Source: Riemerella anatipestifer
GTDB taxonomy: Bacteria > Bacteroidota > Bacteroidia > Flavobacteriales > Weeksellaceae
Assembly (NCBI RefSeq): GCF_009670965.2
Contig: NZ_CP073239.1
Coordinates: 806,001 to 870,000, forward strand
Direction of reading: 5' to 3'
Length of the DNA: 64,000 bases
The translations under genes were made by a program, and so were the position numbers. Below the pieces are notes generated by a model. It made no database searches. It was not told where the DNA came from and was given only the letters and a program-made list of their open reading frames with translations. This document shows, one piece after another, positions 49,408-61,588 of the stretch (within the stretch, counting starts at the first letter, position 1; each line of letters opens with the position of its first letter).

Positions 49408-49867
49408 TATCAATACTACAGATTTGACTTGGCATATTAAAGCCTTTGATGAGCTTTCTGCTTTGGTGCTTTATAAAATCATGGTTGCTAGGCAAGAGGT
49501 GTTTATTATAGAGCAAGATGTAAAATATCAAGACGCTGATAACACAGACCAAAAAGCCTTTCATATATGGGCAGAGAATAGTGAAGGGCAACTATTAGCT
49601 TATTGTAGAATCTTCCCTGAAGGTGTAAAATACAACGAAACCTCAATAGGAAGAGTACTCACTACCTCTCTTGGAAGAGGAAAAGGCATAGGAAGACAAC
49701 TCGTATCTTACGCCATAGAAGCCATAGAGAATATATATAAAACTTCCCGAATCAGAATATCTGCCCAAGACTATCTTTTGAAATTCTATTCAGAATACGG
49801 TTTTTCTGATACTGGTAAAAAATATTTAGAAGATAATTTACCACATACAGAAATGGTTCGACAGTAA
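49400..49867 (+). CDS. GNAT-family N-acetyltransferase, ElaA-like
   Basis: 155 residues. The start [22 protein letters not shown] and [19 protein letters not shown] are the ElaA pattern. The acetyl-CoA loop is [18 protein letters not shown] (consensus RxxGxG/A), and [13 protein letters not shown] is the C-terminal conserved block. The substrate is unknown. It overlaps engB and converges on msrA with only 8 bases between stops. Confidence 0.87.
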   Translation: MNNINTTDLTWHIKAFDELSALVLYKIMVARQEVFIIEQDVKYQDADNTDQKAFHIWAENSEGQLLAYCRIFPEGVKYNETSIGRVLTTSLGRGKGIGRQLVSYAIEAIENIYKTSRIRISAQDYLLKFYSEYGFSDTGKKYLEDNLPHTEMVRQ

Positions 49868-49875
49868 TTTTAATA

Positions 49876-50511
49876 TTACTTCAACCAACCTAAAGCTTCG
49901 AAATGAGCTTTAAATTTAGCTACTTTTGGTCCCACCACGGCACTACAATAAGGCTGGGTGGGATTTTCTTTATAGTACCCTTGATGATAACTTTCTGCTT
50001 TCCAAAACTTTTTAAAAGGAGCAAGTTCTGTAACATAAGTACCACTCCATTTTCCTGTTGTCTCAGATGTTTTTATAGCCTGTTCCGCTTTTTGTTTTTC
50101 CTCTTCTGAACGATAGAAAATCACCGAACGATATTGTGTTCCTATGTCCTCCCCTTGTCGGTTAAGTTGAGTTGGGTCGTGTAGAAAAAAGAATACCTCC
50201 ATCAGTTGTTCAAAAGAGATTTCATTAGGTCTATAAGCTATCTGTACCACTTCCGCATGTCCTGTTTCTCCTGTACACACCTCTTCATAAGTTGGGTTTT
50301 CTTTATGACCTCCTGAGTAGCCAGACTCTACCATTTCTACTCCTTTTAGCATATTGAAACAACTTTCCACACACCAAAAACAACCACCTCCTATGGTTAA
50401 GTATTCTATATTTTCCATATTCTCCTTTTTATTTAAAGAAACTTGTGTTTGGTTATTTTTACAATCAACCAAACTTATAAAACTCACCAAAAGTATTAAA
50501 AAATTCTTCAT
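49876..50511 (-). CDS. msrA: Peptide-methionine (S)-S-oxide reductase, probably exported
   Basis: 211 residues from the ATG at 50511; the codon at 50514 is TTG. The catalytic motif GGGCFWCVE has the nucleophile Cys44. GYSGGHKENPTYEEVCTG and the HDPTQLNRQGEDIGTQYRS block complete the MsrA fold. An N-terminal hydrophobic stretch ends at Cys17 (SLVDC), like a lipoprotein signal, although Asp at -1 is atypical. This suggests a periplasmic or envelope enzyme that repairs oxidised methionine outside the cytoplasm. No MsrB domain is fused or adjacent. It is divergent from lon. Confidence 0.93.
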   Translation of the reverse strand: MKNFLILLVSFISLVDCKNNQTQVSLNKKENMENIEYLTIGGGCFWCVESCFNMLKGVEMVESGYSGGHKENPTYEEVCTGETGHAEVVQIAYRPNEISFEQLMEVFFFLHDPTQLNRQGEDIGTQYRSVIFYRSEEEKQKAEQAIKTSETTGKWSGTYVTELAPFKKFWKAESYHQGYYKENPTQPYCSAVVGPKVAKFKAHFEALGWLK

Positions 50512-50658
50512 CAAAACAAGTTTTCATTTTGTTAATAGCCAATTTCTATCTTAAAACCTATACCCAAAATTGGCATAGGAATTGGGACTATAAAGCACTG
50601 CTTTAATTCTACTTATTTAAAAGCAAATTAAAGACAAAAATAACTAGTACAAAAACAA

Positions 50659-50681
50659 AAAAGCGACAGTTTGTCACTTTT
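50659..50681. promoter_or_regulatory. Palindrome upstream of lon, candidate operator
   Basis: Ten-base arms (AAAAGCGACA, 50659-50668, and TGTCACTTTT, 50672-50681) flank a 3-base centre and differ from perfect symmetry at one pair. It lies 24 bases before the lon ATG, where a promoter-proximal operator would sit. It lacks a following T-run on the lon side beyond four Ts, and no gene ends nearby on the plus strand, so a terminator is less likely. Confidence 0.45.
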
Positions 50682-50705
50682 AACATTTATTGAAGCCATA
50701 AAGAT

Positions 50706-53096
50706 ATGATTGATATTGAAGAACTTTCTCTAGACGGACTTTTAAATGAAAATTTCAGTTTCGTAACTGAAGAAATTCAAGAAAAAGCAGAAAATACAGA
50801 GCAAAACTTATTTCCTATCCTTCCTGTAAGAGATATGGTGATGTTTCCTAAAATTATTATGCCTATTACTGCAGGGAGAGAAAAATCTATAAAATTATTA
50901 CAAGATGCACAGCTTAATAACGAAGTTATAGGCATCATTTCTCAAAAAAATGCTAAAGAGCAAAATCCTACCGAGAAAGACTTATACAAAGTAGGAACTA
51001 CTGCCAAAATACTTAAAATCATTAAACTTCCCGATGGTAATATCACCGCAATTATGCGAGGTGTCGGAAGGTTTAAACTAAATAAACTTGTACAAAAAGA
51101 GCCTTTCTTAAAAGCTGAAATAGAAAAACTAAACGAAACTTCTACCAAAAGCAAAGAAGAGTACGAAGCTCTTATAGAAAACATTAAAGAGTTAGCTCTT
51201 AAAATTATAGAGCTAGACCCACAAATTCCTAACTCGGCAAGGTTTGCAATTACAAATATTGAATCTCAAGAGGAACTCCTCAATTACATCTGTGCTAATG
51301 CAAAATTTACCGCAGAGGAAAAACAAAAGTTATTAGAAACCAAGAGCTTTTTAGTTCGTGCAAAAAAATGTTACGAACTGATGCACGATGAGTTTAATAA
51401 ATTAGAACTCCGCAACATTATCCATCAAAAAACTACAAGGGAGATGGATAAAAACCAAAGAGAATATTTTCTGAATCAACAAATAAAAGCCATACAAGAA
51501 GAGCTTGGCGGTGGTCCAGAAAACGATGCCGCAGAACTCCAAGAGAAAGCAAAAAAAATAAAGTGGAGTGAGGAGATAGAACAACATTTCCAAAAAGAAA
51601 TACATCGCCTTAACAGACAAAACCCTCATTCTCCAGACTACAATGTACAAAGGAACTATCTTGATTTTTTCACAGATTTACCTTGGGAACACTACTCCAA
51701 AGATATATTTGATTTGAATAGAGCCGAAAATGTACTCAACTCCGAACATTTCGGTATGGAAGATGTTAAAAAACGGATTCTAGAATACATTGCCGTTCTC
51801 AAGTTAAAAAACAATATGAAATCGCCTATCCTTTGCCTTGTAGGACCTCCAGGCGTGGGGAAAACCTCATTAGGAAAATCCGTAGCAGATGCTTTGGGAA
51901 GAAAATACATCAGAATTTCTCTAGGAGGACTACATGACGAAAGCGAAATTAGAGGACACCGAAAAACCTACATCGGTGCTATGGCAGGACGCATACTCCA
52001 ATCCATCAAAAAGGCAAGCACCTCTAATCCAGTTATCGTATTAGACGAAATAGATAAAATAGGTCAAGGCATACACGGAGATCCTTCCTCTGCCCTGCTA
52101 GAAGTCCTAGATCCAGAACAAAACAAAACCTTCTACGATAACTTCCTAGAGATAGGGTATGATTTGTCTAAAGTCATGTTTATTGCAACTGCCAATAGTC
52201 TAAATACCATTCAAAGACCACTATTGGATAGAATGGAGGTCATTCAGCTTTCAGGCTATACCGTAGAAGAAAAAGTACAAATTGCAAAAAAACACTTAAT
52301 AAAAAAGCAAATCGCAGAAAACGGATTAAAAAACACCCAACTAAAACTAGGAGTTAAAGAAATCACTCATATCATAGAATCTCACACTAGAGAAAGTGGT
52401 GTGAGAAATTTAGAGAAAAAAATAGCCAAAATAGCACGATGGGTTGCTCTACAAATTACAATGGAAAAAGAGTATAATCCTAGAATCAACATTGCTACCA
52501 TTGACGAAATATTAGGCGTTCCTATCAAAAAAAATCTATCTGAAATGCTAGATGTTCCTGGTGTAGTTACAGGTCTAGCGTGGACGAGCGTAGGAGGCGA
52601 TATTCTTTTTATCGAAAGTATTTTATCCGAAGGAAAAGGAAATCTCACTATGACGGGTAATCTAGGAAATGTAATGAAAGAATCTGCCACCATTGCACTA
52701 GAATACATCAAAGCAAAGCACCAAAGCCTAGGAATAGAACAAGAAACTCTATCCAAAAACAACATACACCTACACATTCCCGAAGGAGCCACACCAAAAG
52801 ACGGTCCTTCAGCAGGTATAGCTATGCTGACCTCAATGGTCTCTAGCTTCAAAAATAAAAAAGTAAGACCTCATATCGCTATGACAGGCGAAATTACACT
52901 AAGAGGTAAAGTGCTCCCAGTAGGAGGTATTAAAGAAAAGCTATTAGCCGCATCTAGGTCAGGCATCAAAGAAGTTATCTTATGTGAAGACAATAAGAAA
53001 GACTACGAAGAGATAAAGGATAAGTCTTTAAATAGCCTAAAAATTCATTATGTAAACACAATGGAGCAAGTCATTACCCTTGCATTAGAAAGTTAA
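50706..53096 (+). CDS. lon: ATP-dependent protease Lon
   Basis: 796 residues. A short N-terminal extension (1-34) precedes the LAN substrate domain (LFPILPVRDMVMFPKI). The AAA+ module has Walker A GPPGVGKTS and Walker B VIVLDEIDKI. The protease domain has the Ser702 (PKDGPSAGIAM) and Lys745 (GGIKEKLLAA) dyad. Lon degrades misfolded and regulatory proteins and is often induced by heat. The palindrome at 50659 may control it. A terminator follows within 35 bases. Confidence 0.97.
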   Translation: MIDIEELSLDGLLNENFSFVTEEIQEKAENTEQNLFPILPVRDMVMFPKIIMPITAGREKSIKLLQDAQLNNEVIGIISQKNAKEQNPTEKDLYKVGTTAKILKIIKLPDGNITAIMRGVGRFKLNKLVQKEPFLKAEIEKLNETSTKSKEEYEALIENIKELALKIIELDPQIPNSARFAITNIESQEELLNYICANAKFTAEEKQKLLETKSFLVRAKKCYELMHDEFNKLELRNIIHQKTTREMDKNQREYFLNQQIKAIQEELGGGPENDAAELQEKAKKIKWSEEIEQHFQKEIHRLNRQNPHSPDYNVQRNYLDFFTDLPWEHYSKDIFDLNRAENVLNSEHFGMEDVKKRILEYIAVLKLKNNMKSPILCLVGPPGVGKTSLGKSVADALGRKYIRISLGGLHDESEIRGHRKTYIGAMAGRILQSIKKASTSNPVIVLDEIDKIGQGIHGDPSSALLEVLDPEQNKTFYDNFLEIGYDLSKVMFIATANSLNTIQRPLLDRMEVIQLSGYTVEEKVQIAKKHLIKKQIAENGLKNTQLKLGVKEITHIIESHTRESGVRNLEKKIAKIARWVALQITMEKEYNPRINIATIDEILGVPIKKNLSEMLDVPGVVTGLAWTSVGGDILFIESILSEGKGNLTMTGNLGNVMKESATIALEYIKAKHQSLGIEQETLSKNNIHLHIPEGATPKDGPSAGIAMLTSMVSSFKNKKVRPHIAMTGEITLRGKVLPVGGIKEKLLAASRSGIKEVILCEDNKKDYEEIKDKSLNSLKIHYVNTMEQVITLALES

Positions 53097-53129
53097 AATT
53101 AGAGGTAAAGTTTATATTATTTTAGCATA

Positions 53130-53169
53130 AAAACTCGTTCCATCATTCTGTGGAGTGAGTTTTTTTTTT
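53130..53169 (+). terminator. Terminator of lon
   Basis: A stem of about 13 bp with one mismatch and one G-U pair (53130-53142 with 53151-53163) has an 8-base loop and ends in a long T-run to 53169. Confidence 0.82.
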
Positions 53170-53310
53170 GGCGTGTCCCTTGTCCAAGGCTAAAGCCCTT
53201 GCTAAGGTCGGTCTACGGGCAGTCGCTATCTCACAAAGCCCACACCTATCCCTTACACCTTTGTAAGATGAGCTCCAACAATGCCCTTCGCCCTCACGCA
53301 ACATTACCTA
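53170..53310. repeat. GC-rich intergenic element, possible dispersed repeat
   Basis: About 140 bases from GGCGTGTCCC onward are clearly richer in G+C than their surroundings, contain no usable frame and are neither rRNA nor tRNA. Blocks such as AAGGCTAAAGCCCTT and GGGCAGTCGCTATC resemble intergenic repeat sequences I recall from flavobacterial genomes. Copies elsewhere in the genome would have to be searched for. Confidence 0.35.
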
Positions 53311-53328
53311 TCACAACACTCCAACAAA

Positions 53329-53360
53329 AAAAGCCTCTAGCAGTATTGCTAGAGGCTTTT
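53329..53360 (-). terminator. Terminator of the rRNA operon
   Basis: A 14-bp perfect stem (53329-53342 with 53347-53360, core GCCTCTAGCA) has a 4-base loop and is followed on the minus strand by a T-run. It starts 13 bases after the 5S gene. Confidence 0.9.
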
Positions 53361-53372
53361 CAAAAATAAAAA

Positions 53373-53478
<106 letters not shown>

Positions 53479-53593
53479 AAGGTCTTTATAAGAGATTAGA
53501 GGTTCGATATTAGAACTTAGAGTTTGAAAACGGTTGTTGTAACCATTTCTATTATACTAACGTCCAATATCTTTAATCTAACGTCTATTTTAT

Positions 53594-53640
53594 CGGTAAT
53601 TTTCATCACAAAGACAAAACCTTGCTCGCACTTATAAGGC
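53594..53640 (-). other. 23S processing stem, downstream arm
   Basis: This arm is the inverted counterpart of 56431-56475: both carry CGGTAA, ATCACAAAGA, AAAACC and GCACTTATAAG in the same order on opposite strands. In the transcript the arms would pair around the 23S rRNA and form the usual RNase III processing stalk. Confidence 0.75.
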
Positions 53641-53649
53641 TTCTTTAAC

Positions 53650-56410
<2,761 letters not shown>

Positions 56411-56430
56411 CTAATATTTTTGGTTACTCA

Positions 56431-56475
56431 AGCACTTATAAGTGCTCGGTTTTCTCTTTGTGATGTCTTTTACCG
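56431..56475 (-). other. 23S processing stem, upstream arm
   Basis: Partner of 53594-53640 (see that entry). This arm also contains a perfect 16-base palindrome, AGCACTTATAAGTGCT, at 56431-56446. Confidence 0.75.
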
Positions 56476-56570
56476 TTAATGTCAATGTGCTTTACGCTCG
56501 CTAAATATTTAATGAACTGATGTTGTGTTTGGCTCCATCTGTCACTTTTAAATTAAATATCTAACCCTAG

Positions 56571-56644
56571 TGGAGAATAAGGGAGTCGAACCCTTGACCT
56601 CCTGCGTGCAAGGCAGGCGCTCTAGCCAGCTGAGCTAATTCCCC
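56571..56644 (-). tRNA. tRNA-Ala (TGC)
   Basis: 74 nt. The acceptor GGGGAAT pairs with ATTCTCC, and the D arm is GCTCAGCTGGCTAGAGC. The anticodon loop CTTGCAC carries TGC and closes on the CCTGC/GCAGG stem. The T loop is TTCGACT. CCA is not encoded. It is the second of the two spacer tRNAs between 16S and 23S. Confidence 0.96.
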
Positions 56645-56736
56645 CATTAGTGTAGATGTTAGATTTCAGATGTTAGATTTTAGACATTCAACTTCTTCTA
56701 AATTCTAACTTCTAGTATCCAACCTCTATTAATTAG

Positions 56737-56810
56737 TAGTCTCGGGCAGGCTCGAACTGCCGACCTCTACATTATCAGTGTAGCGCTCTAACCAGCTGAG
56801 CTACGAGACT
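56737..56810 (-). tRNA. tRNA-Ile (GAT)
   Basis: 74 nt. The acceptor AGTCTCG pairs perfectly with CGAGACT. The anticodon loop CTGATAA carries GAT on the CTACA/TGTAG stem, and the T loop is TTCGAGC. CCA is not encoded. It is the first spacer tRNA after 16S. Confidence 0.96.
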
Positions 56811-56937
56811 GTCTTAGATGTCAGAGTTTAGATTGTTAGAATTTAGATTCTCATCCTTATTTCTAACTTCCAACTTCTAGTTTCTAATCTCTTTCTTATC
56901 CCTGATACTAATCTTAGGGGTTATTTCTTTATATACC

Positions 56938-56958
56938 AACCAGTAAAAAAACCAAAGC
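56938..56958 (-). other. 16S processing stem, downstream arm
   Basis: AACCAGTAAAAAAACCAAAG and the adjoining base match, on the opposite strand, 58559-58583 with two small gaps. The two arms would pair around the 16S rRNA in the precursor and mark RNase III processing. Confidence 0.7.
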
Positions 56959-57008
56959 TACTTTAAGTAAGCTTTCTTATTTTTGTTTATACTCCAAATG
57001 AGTCTCTA

Positions 57009-58525
<1,517 letters not shown>

Positions 58526-58558
58526 ATATTTTTCCTGTCTCACTCAAAGTTTTGTTAC

Positions 58559-58583
58559 GCTTTGGTTTTTTCCTTACTTGGTT
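58559..58583 (-). other. 16S processing stem, upstream arm
   Basis: Located in the 16S leader, 34 bases before the mature 5' end; pairs with 56938-56958. Confidence 0.7.
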
Positions 58584-58659
58584 GTTATAGTATCTTTCAA
58601 TGTTCTCTATTCTTCTCGCTAAATCCCTCACTGATTACCTCAGTTCCGATTTGCGAGTG

Positions 58660-58690
58660 CAAAAGTAAAAAGTTTTTTTTAATTGACCAA
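58660..58690 (-). promoter_or_regulatory. rRNA operon promoter P2 (proximal)
   Basis: On the minus strand TTG (58690-58688) and TACTTTTG (58667-58660) are separated by 20 bp, an exact match to the Bacteroidota TTG-N19-21-TAnnTTTG consensus. The predicted start near 58655 gives a leader of about 130 nt before 16S. Confidence 0.85.
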
Positions 58691-58830
58691 ATGTTTTTTG
58701 AAAAAATTTTTAAATATTTTTTCTCAACACCGCTAAACACCTCTCGCAACACTCCTCCTTATTCTTAAGGCTTATTACTACTAAGTATTTAATCTAATCA
58801 ATCTACTCCTACTCTCTCGTATCGAGGCTG

Positions 58831-58862
58831 CAAAAATACATATTCTTCGGAATTAACTCCAA
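58831..58862 (-). promoter_or_regulatory. rRNA operon promoter P1 (distal)
   Basis: On the minus strand TTG (58862-58860) and TATTTTTG (58838-58831) are separated by 21 bp. It lies 171 bases upstream of P2 and downstream of the stop codon of the preceding leftward gene. Both promoters share a TTTGG start. The rest of 58526-58933 is AT-rich leader with no frame that looks coding. Confidence 0.75.
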
Positions 58863-58933
58863 ATGTTTTATACACTTTTTTTATCTATCATATATAATTA
58901 TCTGATATACAAATTGAAAAAATTTTAGAAACT

Positions 58934-59599
58934 CTAATAAGATGTATAGAAATTTAATAAATAATTGGCATAAGCCTCATCTAATCTTTCTAAATCTCCT
59001 GTCTTTAGATTGAGAAAACCGTCTTTTCCCCTAAGTGAAGTATCGGATACATTAAAATATAATGAGTTATTAGTTCCTGTTTTCGTTGGAAGTTTTATCC
59101 TAGAACCAAGAAATCCACCTACTGAAACATCTATTGGCTTTTCTGTTAAATTTATTTTATAATAAGATTTTGGTAAAAGCGTTAATTTTTTATCTTCTAT
59201 TTTTAATTTCTGAGCTTTGTCTCCTATATTAAATAGATAAACTTCATCATGAACCCTTGTTATATTTTCTACATTTATAGAGTATAATAATACTGTATAG
59301 TATTGTTTATTTTTAGCTTTTAGCCCATCTATAGTTTCAGGAAATATAATTTGATAAGCATTAGCTCCTATAAATTTAGCCTTATTGTATATTGCTACAT
59401 AATTAACTTTGTCGTCCGTAGATGCATTAGCTACTTCTAGTTTACCTAAATAATGTGCTTTTTCAATATCTTCTTGGATAAGTCTAAAGAATGATTTATC
59501 TGTACTTTCTATTTTATCTTTAATTTCCACTAGGTCGTATCGTTGAGAAAAACCAGCGACTGATAAACATAGACTAAGAGCTAAAATAATTTTATTCAT
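58934..59599 (-). CDS. Secreted protein of unknown function
   Basis: 221 residues. A clear signal peptide (MNKIILALSLCLSVAGFSQ) is followed by a mature domain predicted to alternate helix (about 20-60) and beta strands (LLYSINVENITRVHDEVYLF, LTLLPKSYYKINLTEKPIDV). It ends in an aromatic, tyrosine-rich tail (YANYLLNFYTSY). I do not recognise the family. The ATG overlaps the rfbD stop by 8 bases, so it is translated with rfbD and the thioesterase. That linkage hints at an envelope role but does not prove one. Confidence 0.7.
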   Translation of the reverse strand: MNKIILALSLCLSVAGFSQRYDLVEIKDKIESTDKSFFRLIQEDIEKAHYLGKLEVANASTDDKVNYVAIYNKAKFIGANAYQIIFPETIDGLKAKNKQYYTVLLYSINVENITRVHDEVYLFNIGDKAQKLKIEDKKLTLLPKSYYKINLTEKPIDVSVGGFLGSRIKLPTKTGTNNSLYFNVSDTSLRGKDGFLNLKTGDLERLDEAYANYLLNFYTSY

Positions 59600-60455
59600 C
59601 TTCTTTAAGGATTTCTATACAAGCCTCTAAACTGGGTTGCCAATACTTTATTTCTATTTGATAATCTTTTTCTATTTTATCTAAAGCAAAGGTACTTCTA
59701 TGTGGTCTCTTAGCTGGAGTAGGATATTCCTCTGTTGGAATAGGATTTAGTTTAATATTACTTTTTGAGAATTCTTTAATTTTTGTAGCAAACTCGTACC
59801 AAGTAGTCTCTGAATAGTTAGAGAAATGATAGATACCCATTTTTTTTGAAGGTGTTTCTATGATTTTCATTACAGCTTCTGCCAAATCATTGGCATTAGT
59901 TGGCTGACCGAATTGGTCGTTTACTATATTTAATTCATCTTTTTGAGAAAAAAGGTGAAGCATTGTTTTTACAAAGTTTTTATTAAACTCAGAGTAAAGC
60001 CAAGAAGTACGAATGACTATTGTATTAGGATTATTCTCTAAAGCCAATTCCTCCCCTCTAAGTTTAGACTTCCCATAAACTCCAAGAGGATTGGTAAAAT
60101 CATCTTCTGAATAAGGCAAATTTGTGTCTCCATCAAAAACATAATCGGTGCTGATGTGTATCAATAATACTTGATTTTCCTGACAAACTTTTGCTAGATT
60201 TCCCACTCCATTAGCGTTGATATTATAGGCTTTTTCTTGCTCCTGCTCCGCCAAATCTACAGCAGTGTATGCCGCAGCATTGATACAGACCGATGGTTTT
60301 TCCTCATTAAAAATATCTAAAACAGCTCCTTCATCTGTTATATCCAACTCTTTTGAAGTTTTAAATACAAAGTTATATTGTGGATAGTTCTCTTCTAACT
60401 TTTTGAAACAATTACCTAATTGTCCTCCTGCTCCTGTAACTAAAATTTTACTCAT
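59592..60455 (-). CDS. rfbD: dTDP-4-dehydrorhamnose reductase
   Basis: 287 residues, extended SDR fold. The NAD(P)H loop is GAGGQLGNCFK, with the INAAAYTAVDLAE, STDYVFDGD and YGKSKLRGEE (YxxxK) motifs. FGQPTNANDLAEAV and the PHRSTFALDK C-terminal block match RmlD. It makes dTDP-L-rhamnose for O-antigen or capsule. The other rml genes are not in this window. It is preceded by the thioesterase gene by 20 bases and overlaps the next gene by 8. Confidence 0.92.
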   Translation of the reverse strand: MSKILVTGAGGQLGNCFKKLEENYPQYNFVFKTSKELDITDEGAVLDIFNEEKPSVCINAAAYTAVDLAEQEQEKAYNINANGVGNLAKVCQENQVLLIHISTDYVFDGDTNLPYSEDDFTNPLGVYGKSKLRGEELALENNPNTIVIRTSWLYSEFNKNFVKTMLHLFSQKDELNIVNDQFGQPTNANDLAEAVMKIIETPSKKMGIYHFSNYSETTWYEFATKIKEFSKSNIKLNPIPTEEYPTPAKRPHRSTFALDKIEKDYQIEIKYWQPSLEACIEILKEDE

Positions 60456-60475
60456 ATCTTATCTAATATATTACA

Positions 60476-60970
60476 CTATATCCCCACAAATTTATTTATT
60501 TTTCTCAAGTTATCAACTCTTTCTTGGAATGTTTTTTCCGATATTTCTACCAAGAATTCACCAAACTGTTCCATAATTTCTGGAGTGTGTTCTTGTGATT
60601 TTCTTGTTTTAAGATTAAAGTGAATAACCTTTACCCATAATACAGCGTAAACTAAATCAGAATCCAAAGCTTTCATTAAAATTTCTACTAAAGCTGTTCT
60701 TTTATCCATCATAATGGTTTTACTTGTAATTTTAGCTTTAGTATTAGCTTTTATTTCTCTTAGATATGCTATTTGATTTTCTATAGCAATCCAAGTGCAG
60801 CCCGTTTTTTGTGCATATTCTTGATAGGTAAATCCGTAGTTATCTTCCACATGATCTTCTCTTGCATTGAGCATATACTCCAAATATTTTACATTATTAA
60901 GATGCCCTATTGGATCACAATCTGCGAAACGAATTTTAACTATACTCTCAAACTCTTTTAATTCTCCCAT
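60476..60970 (-). CDS. Acyl-CoA thioesterase, 4HBT (hotdog) family
   Basis: 164 residues from the ATG at 60970; a longer frame from a GTG at 60997 would begin inside the preceding terminator. VRFADCDPIGHLNNVKYLEYM is typical of the 4-hydroxybenzoyl-CoA/YbgC hotdog family, with the catalytic aspartate of the ADCDPIGH motif. The probable role is hydrolysis of acyl-CoA thioesters; the chain length is unknown. It is the first gene of the thioesterase-rfbD-unknown group. Confidence 0.87.
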   Translation of the reverse strand: MGELKEFESIVKIRFADCDPIGHLNNVKYLEYMLNAREDHVEDNYGFTYQEYAQKTGCTWIAIENQIAYLREIKANTKAKITSKTIMMDKRTALVEILMKALDSDLVYAVLWVKVIHFNLKTRKSQEHTPEIMEQFGEFLVEISEKTFQERVDNLRKINKFVGI

Positions 60971-60984
60971 ATTTATATATTTAA

Positions 60985-61013
60985 ATAAAAAAACCACTCA
61001 AAAAGAGTGGCTT
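60985..61013 (-). terminator. Terminator of the bamA-skp-skp group
   Basis: On the minus strand AAAGCCACTC pairs with GAGTGGTTTT around a T5 loop and continues into a T-run. It lies 21 bases after the second skp-like gene. Confidence 0.85.
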
Positions 61014-61033
61014 TATAGATATTTTCAACTTAA

Positions 61034-61534
61034 TTAAAGTCCTAATTCTTTTTTAACAGCTGCAGTAGCATCAGCTCCTCCTTTATAGATTAACCCCATA
61101 GTGTTAGAGTCAAAAATAAAGTCCCAACCATTAGCTTTAGCTGCTTTTTCTGTAGCTTCCATAAATTTCTTATCTATAGGAGCGTAAGCTGCTTGTTGCT
61201 TCTCTGTATAATCTTTCTGAGCAGCTTCTGACATTTGCTGAATATTCTGTTGTTTCTTCTGCAACTCTCCTTCTTTAGCTGTTCTCTGAGCTTCAGTCAT
61301 TGTAGCTGCTGCTTTTTGGTAAGCTGCAACCTCTTCTTGCCAAGCTTGTGCTTGTTTCTGAATTTCTACTTGTTTTGCCTTAAATACACTTAATAATTGT
61401 TCATCTGCTTTTTTCTTTTCAGGCATCATGCTCAAAATAGCTTCTACATCTACTGTAGCTATTTTTTGTGCCTTTGCAACTCCCATAGATACAAACATCA
61501 TTACCGCTGCAAACAATACGCTTAATTTTTTCAT
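61034..61534 (-). CDS. OmpH/Skp-family periplasmic chaperone (second copy)
   Basis: 166 residues. The signal peptide ends near VAKA (residue 22). The start of the mature chain, KIATVDVEAILSMMPE, matches the OmpH family. A long charged and Gln-rich helical region (about 45-115) forms the coiled-coil tentacles, followed by FIFDSNTMGLIYKGG. Skp trimers hold unfolded outer-membrane proteins in the periplasm. It is separated from the first copy by 54 bases and ends at a terminator. Confidence 0.92.
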   Translation of the reverse strand: MKKLSVLFAAVMMFVSMGVAKAQKIATVDVEAILSMMPEKKKADEQLLSVFKAKQVEIQKQAQAWQEEVAAYQKAAATMTEAQRTAKEGELQKKQQNIQQMSEAAQKDYTEKQQAAYAPIDKKFMEATEKAAKANGWDFIFDSNTMGLIYKGGADATAAVKKELGL

Positions 61535-61588
61535 AATAATAAATAAAGTTTAATTTTTATAGTTTTTTATTTCTCTCTGCAATTATAC

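Noticed and set aside
50512..50514. TTG start for msrA
   Set aside because: An ATG follows immediately at 50511 and serves better.
52382..52852. 156-codon minus-strand frame opposite lon
   Set aside because: Antisense of the conserved Lon protease domain; no recognisable features.
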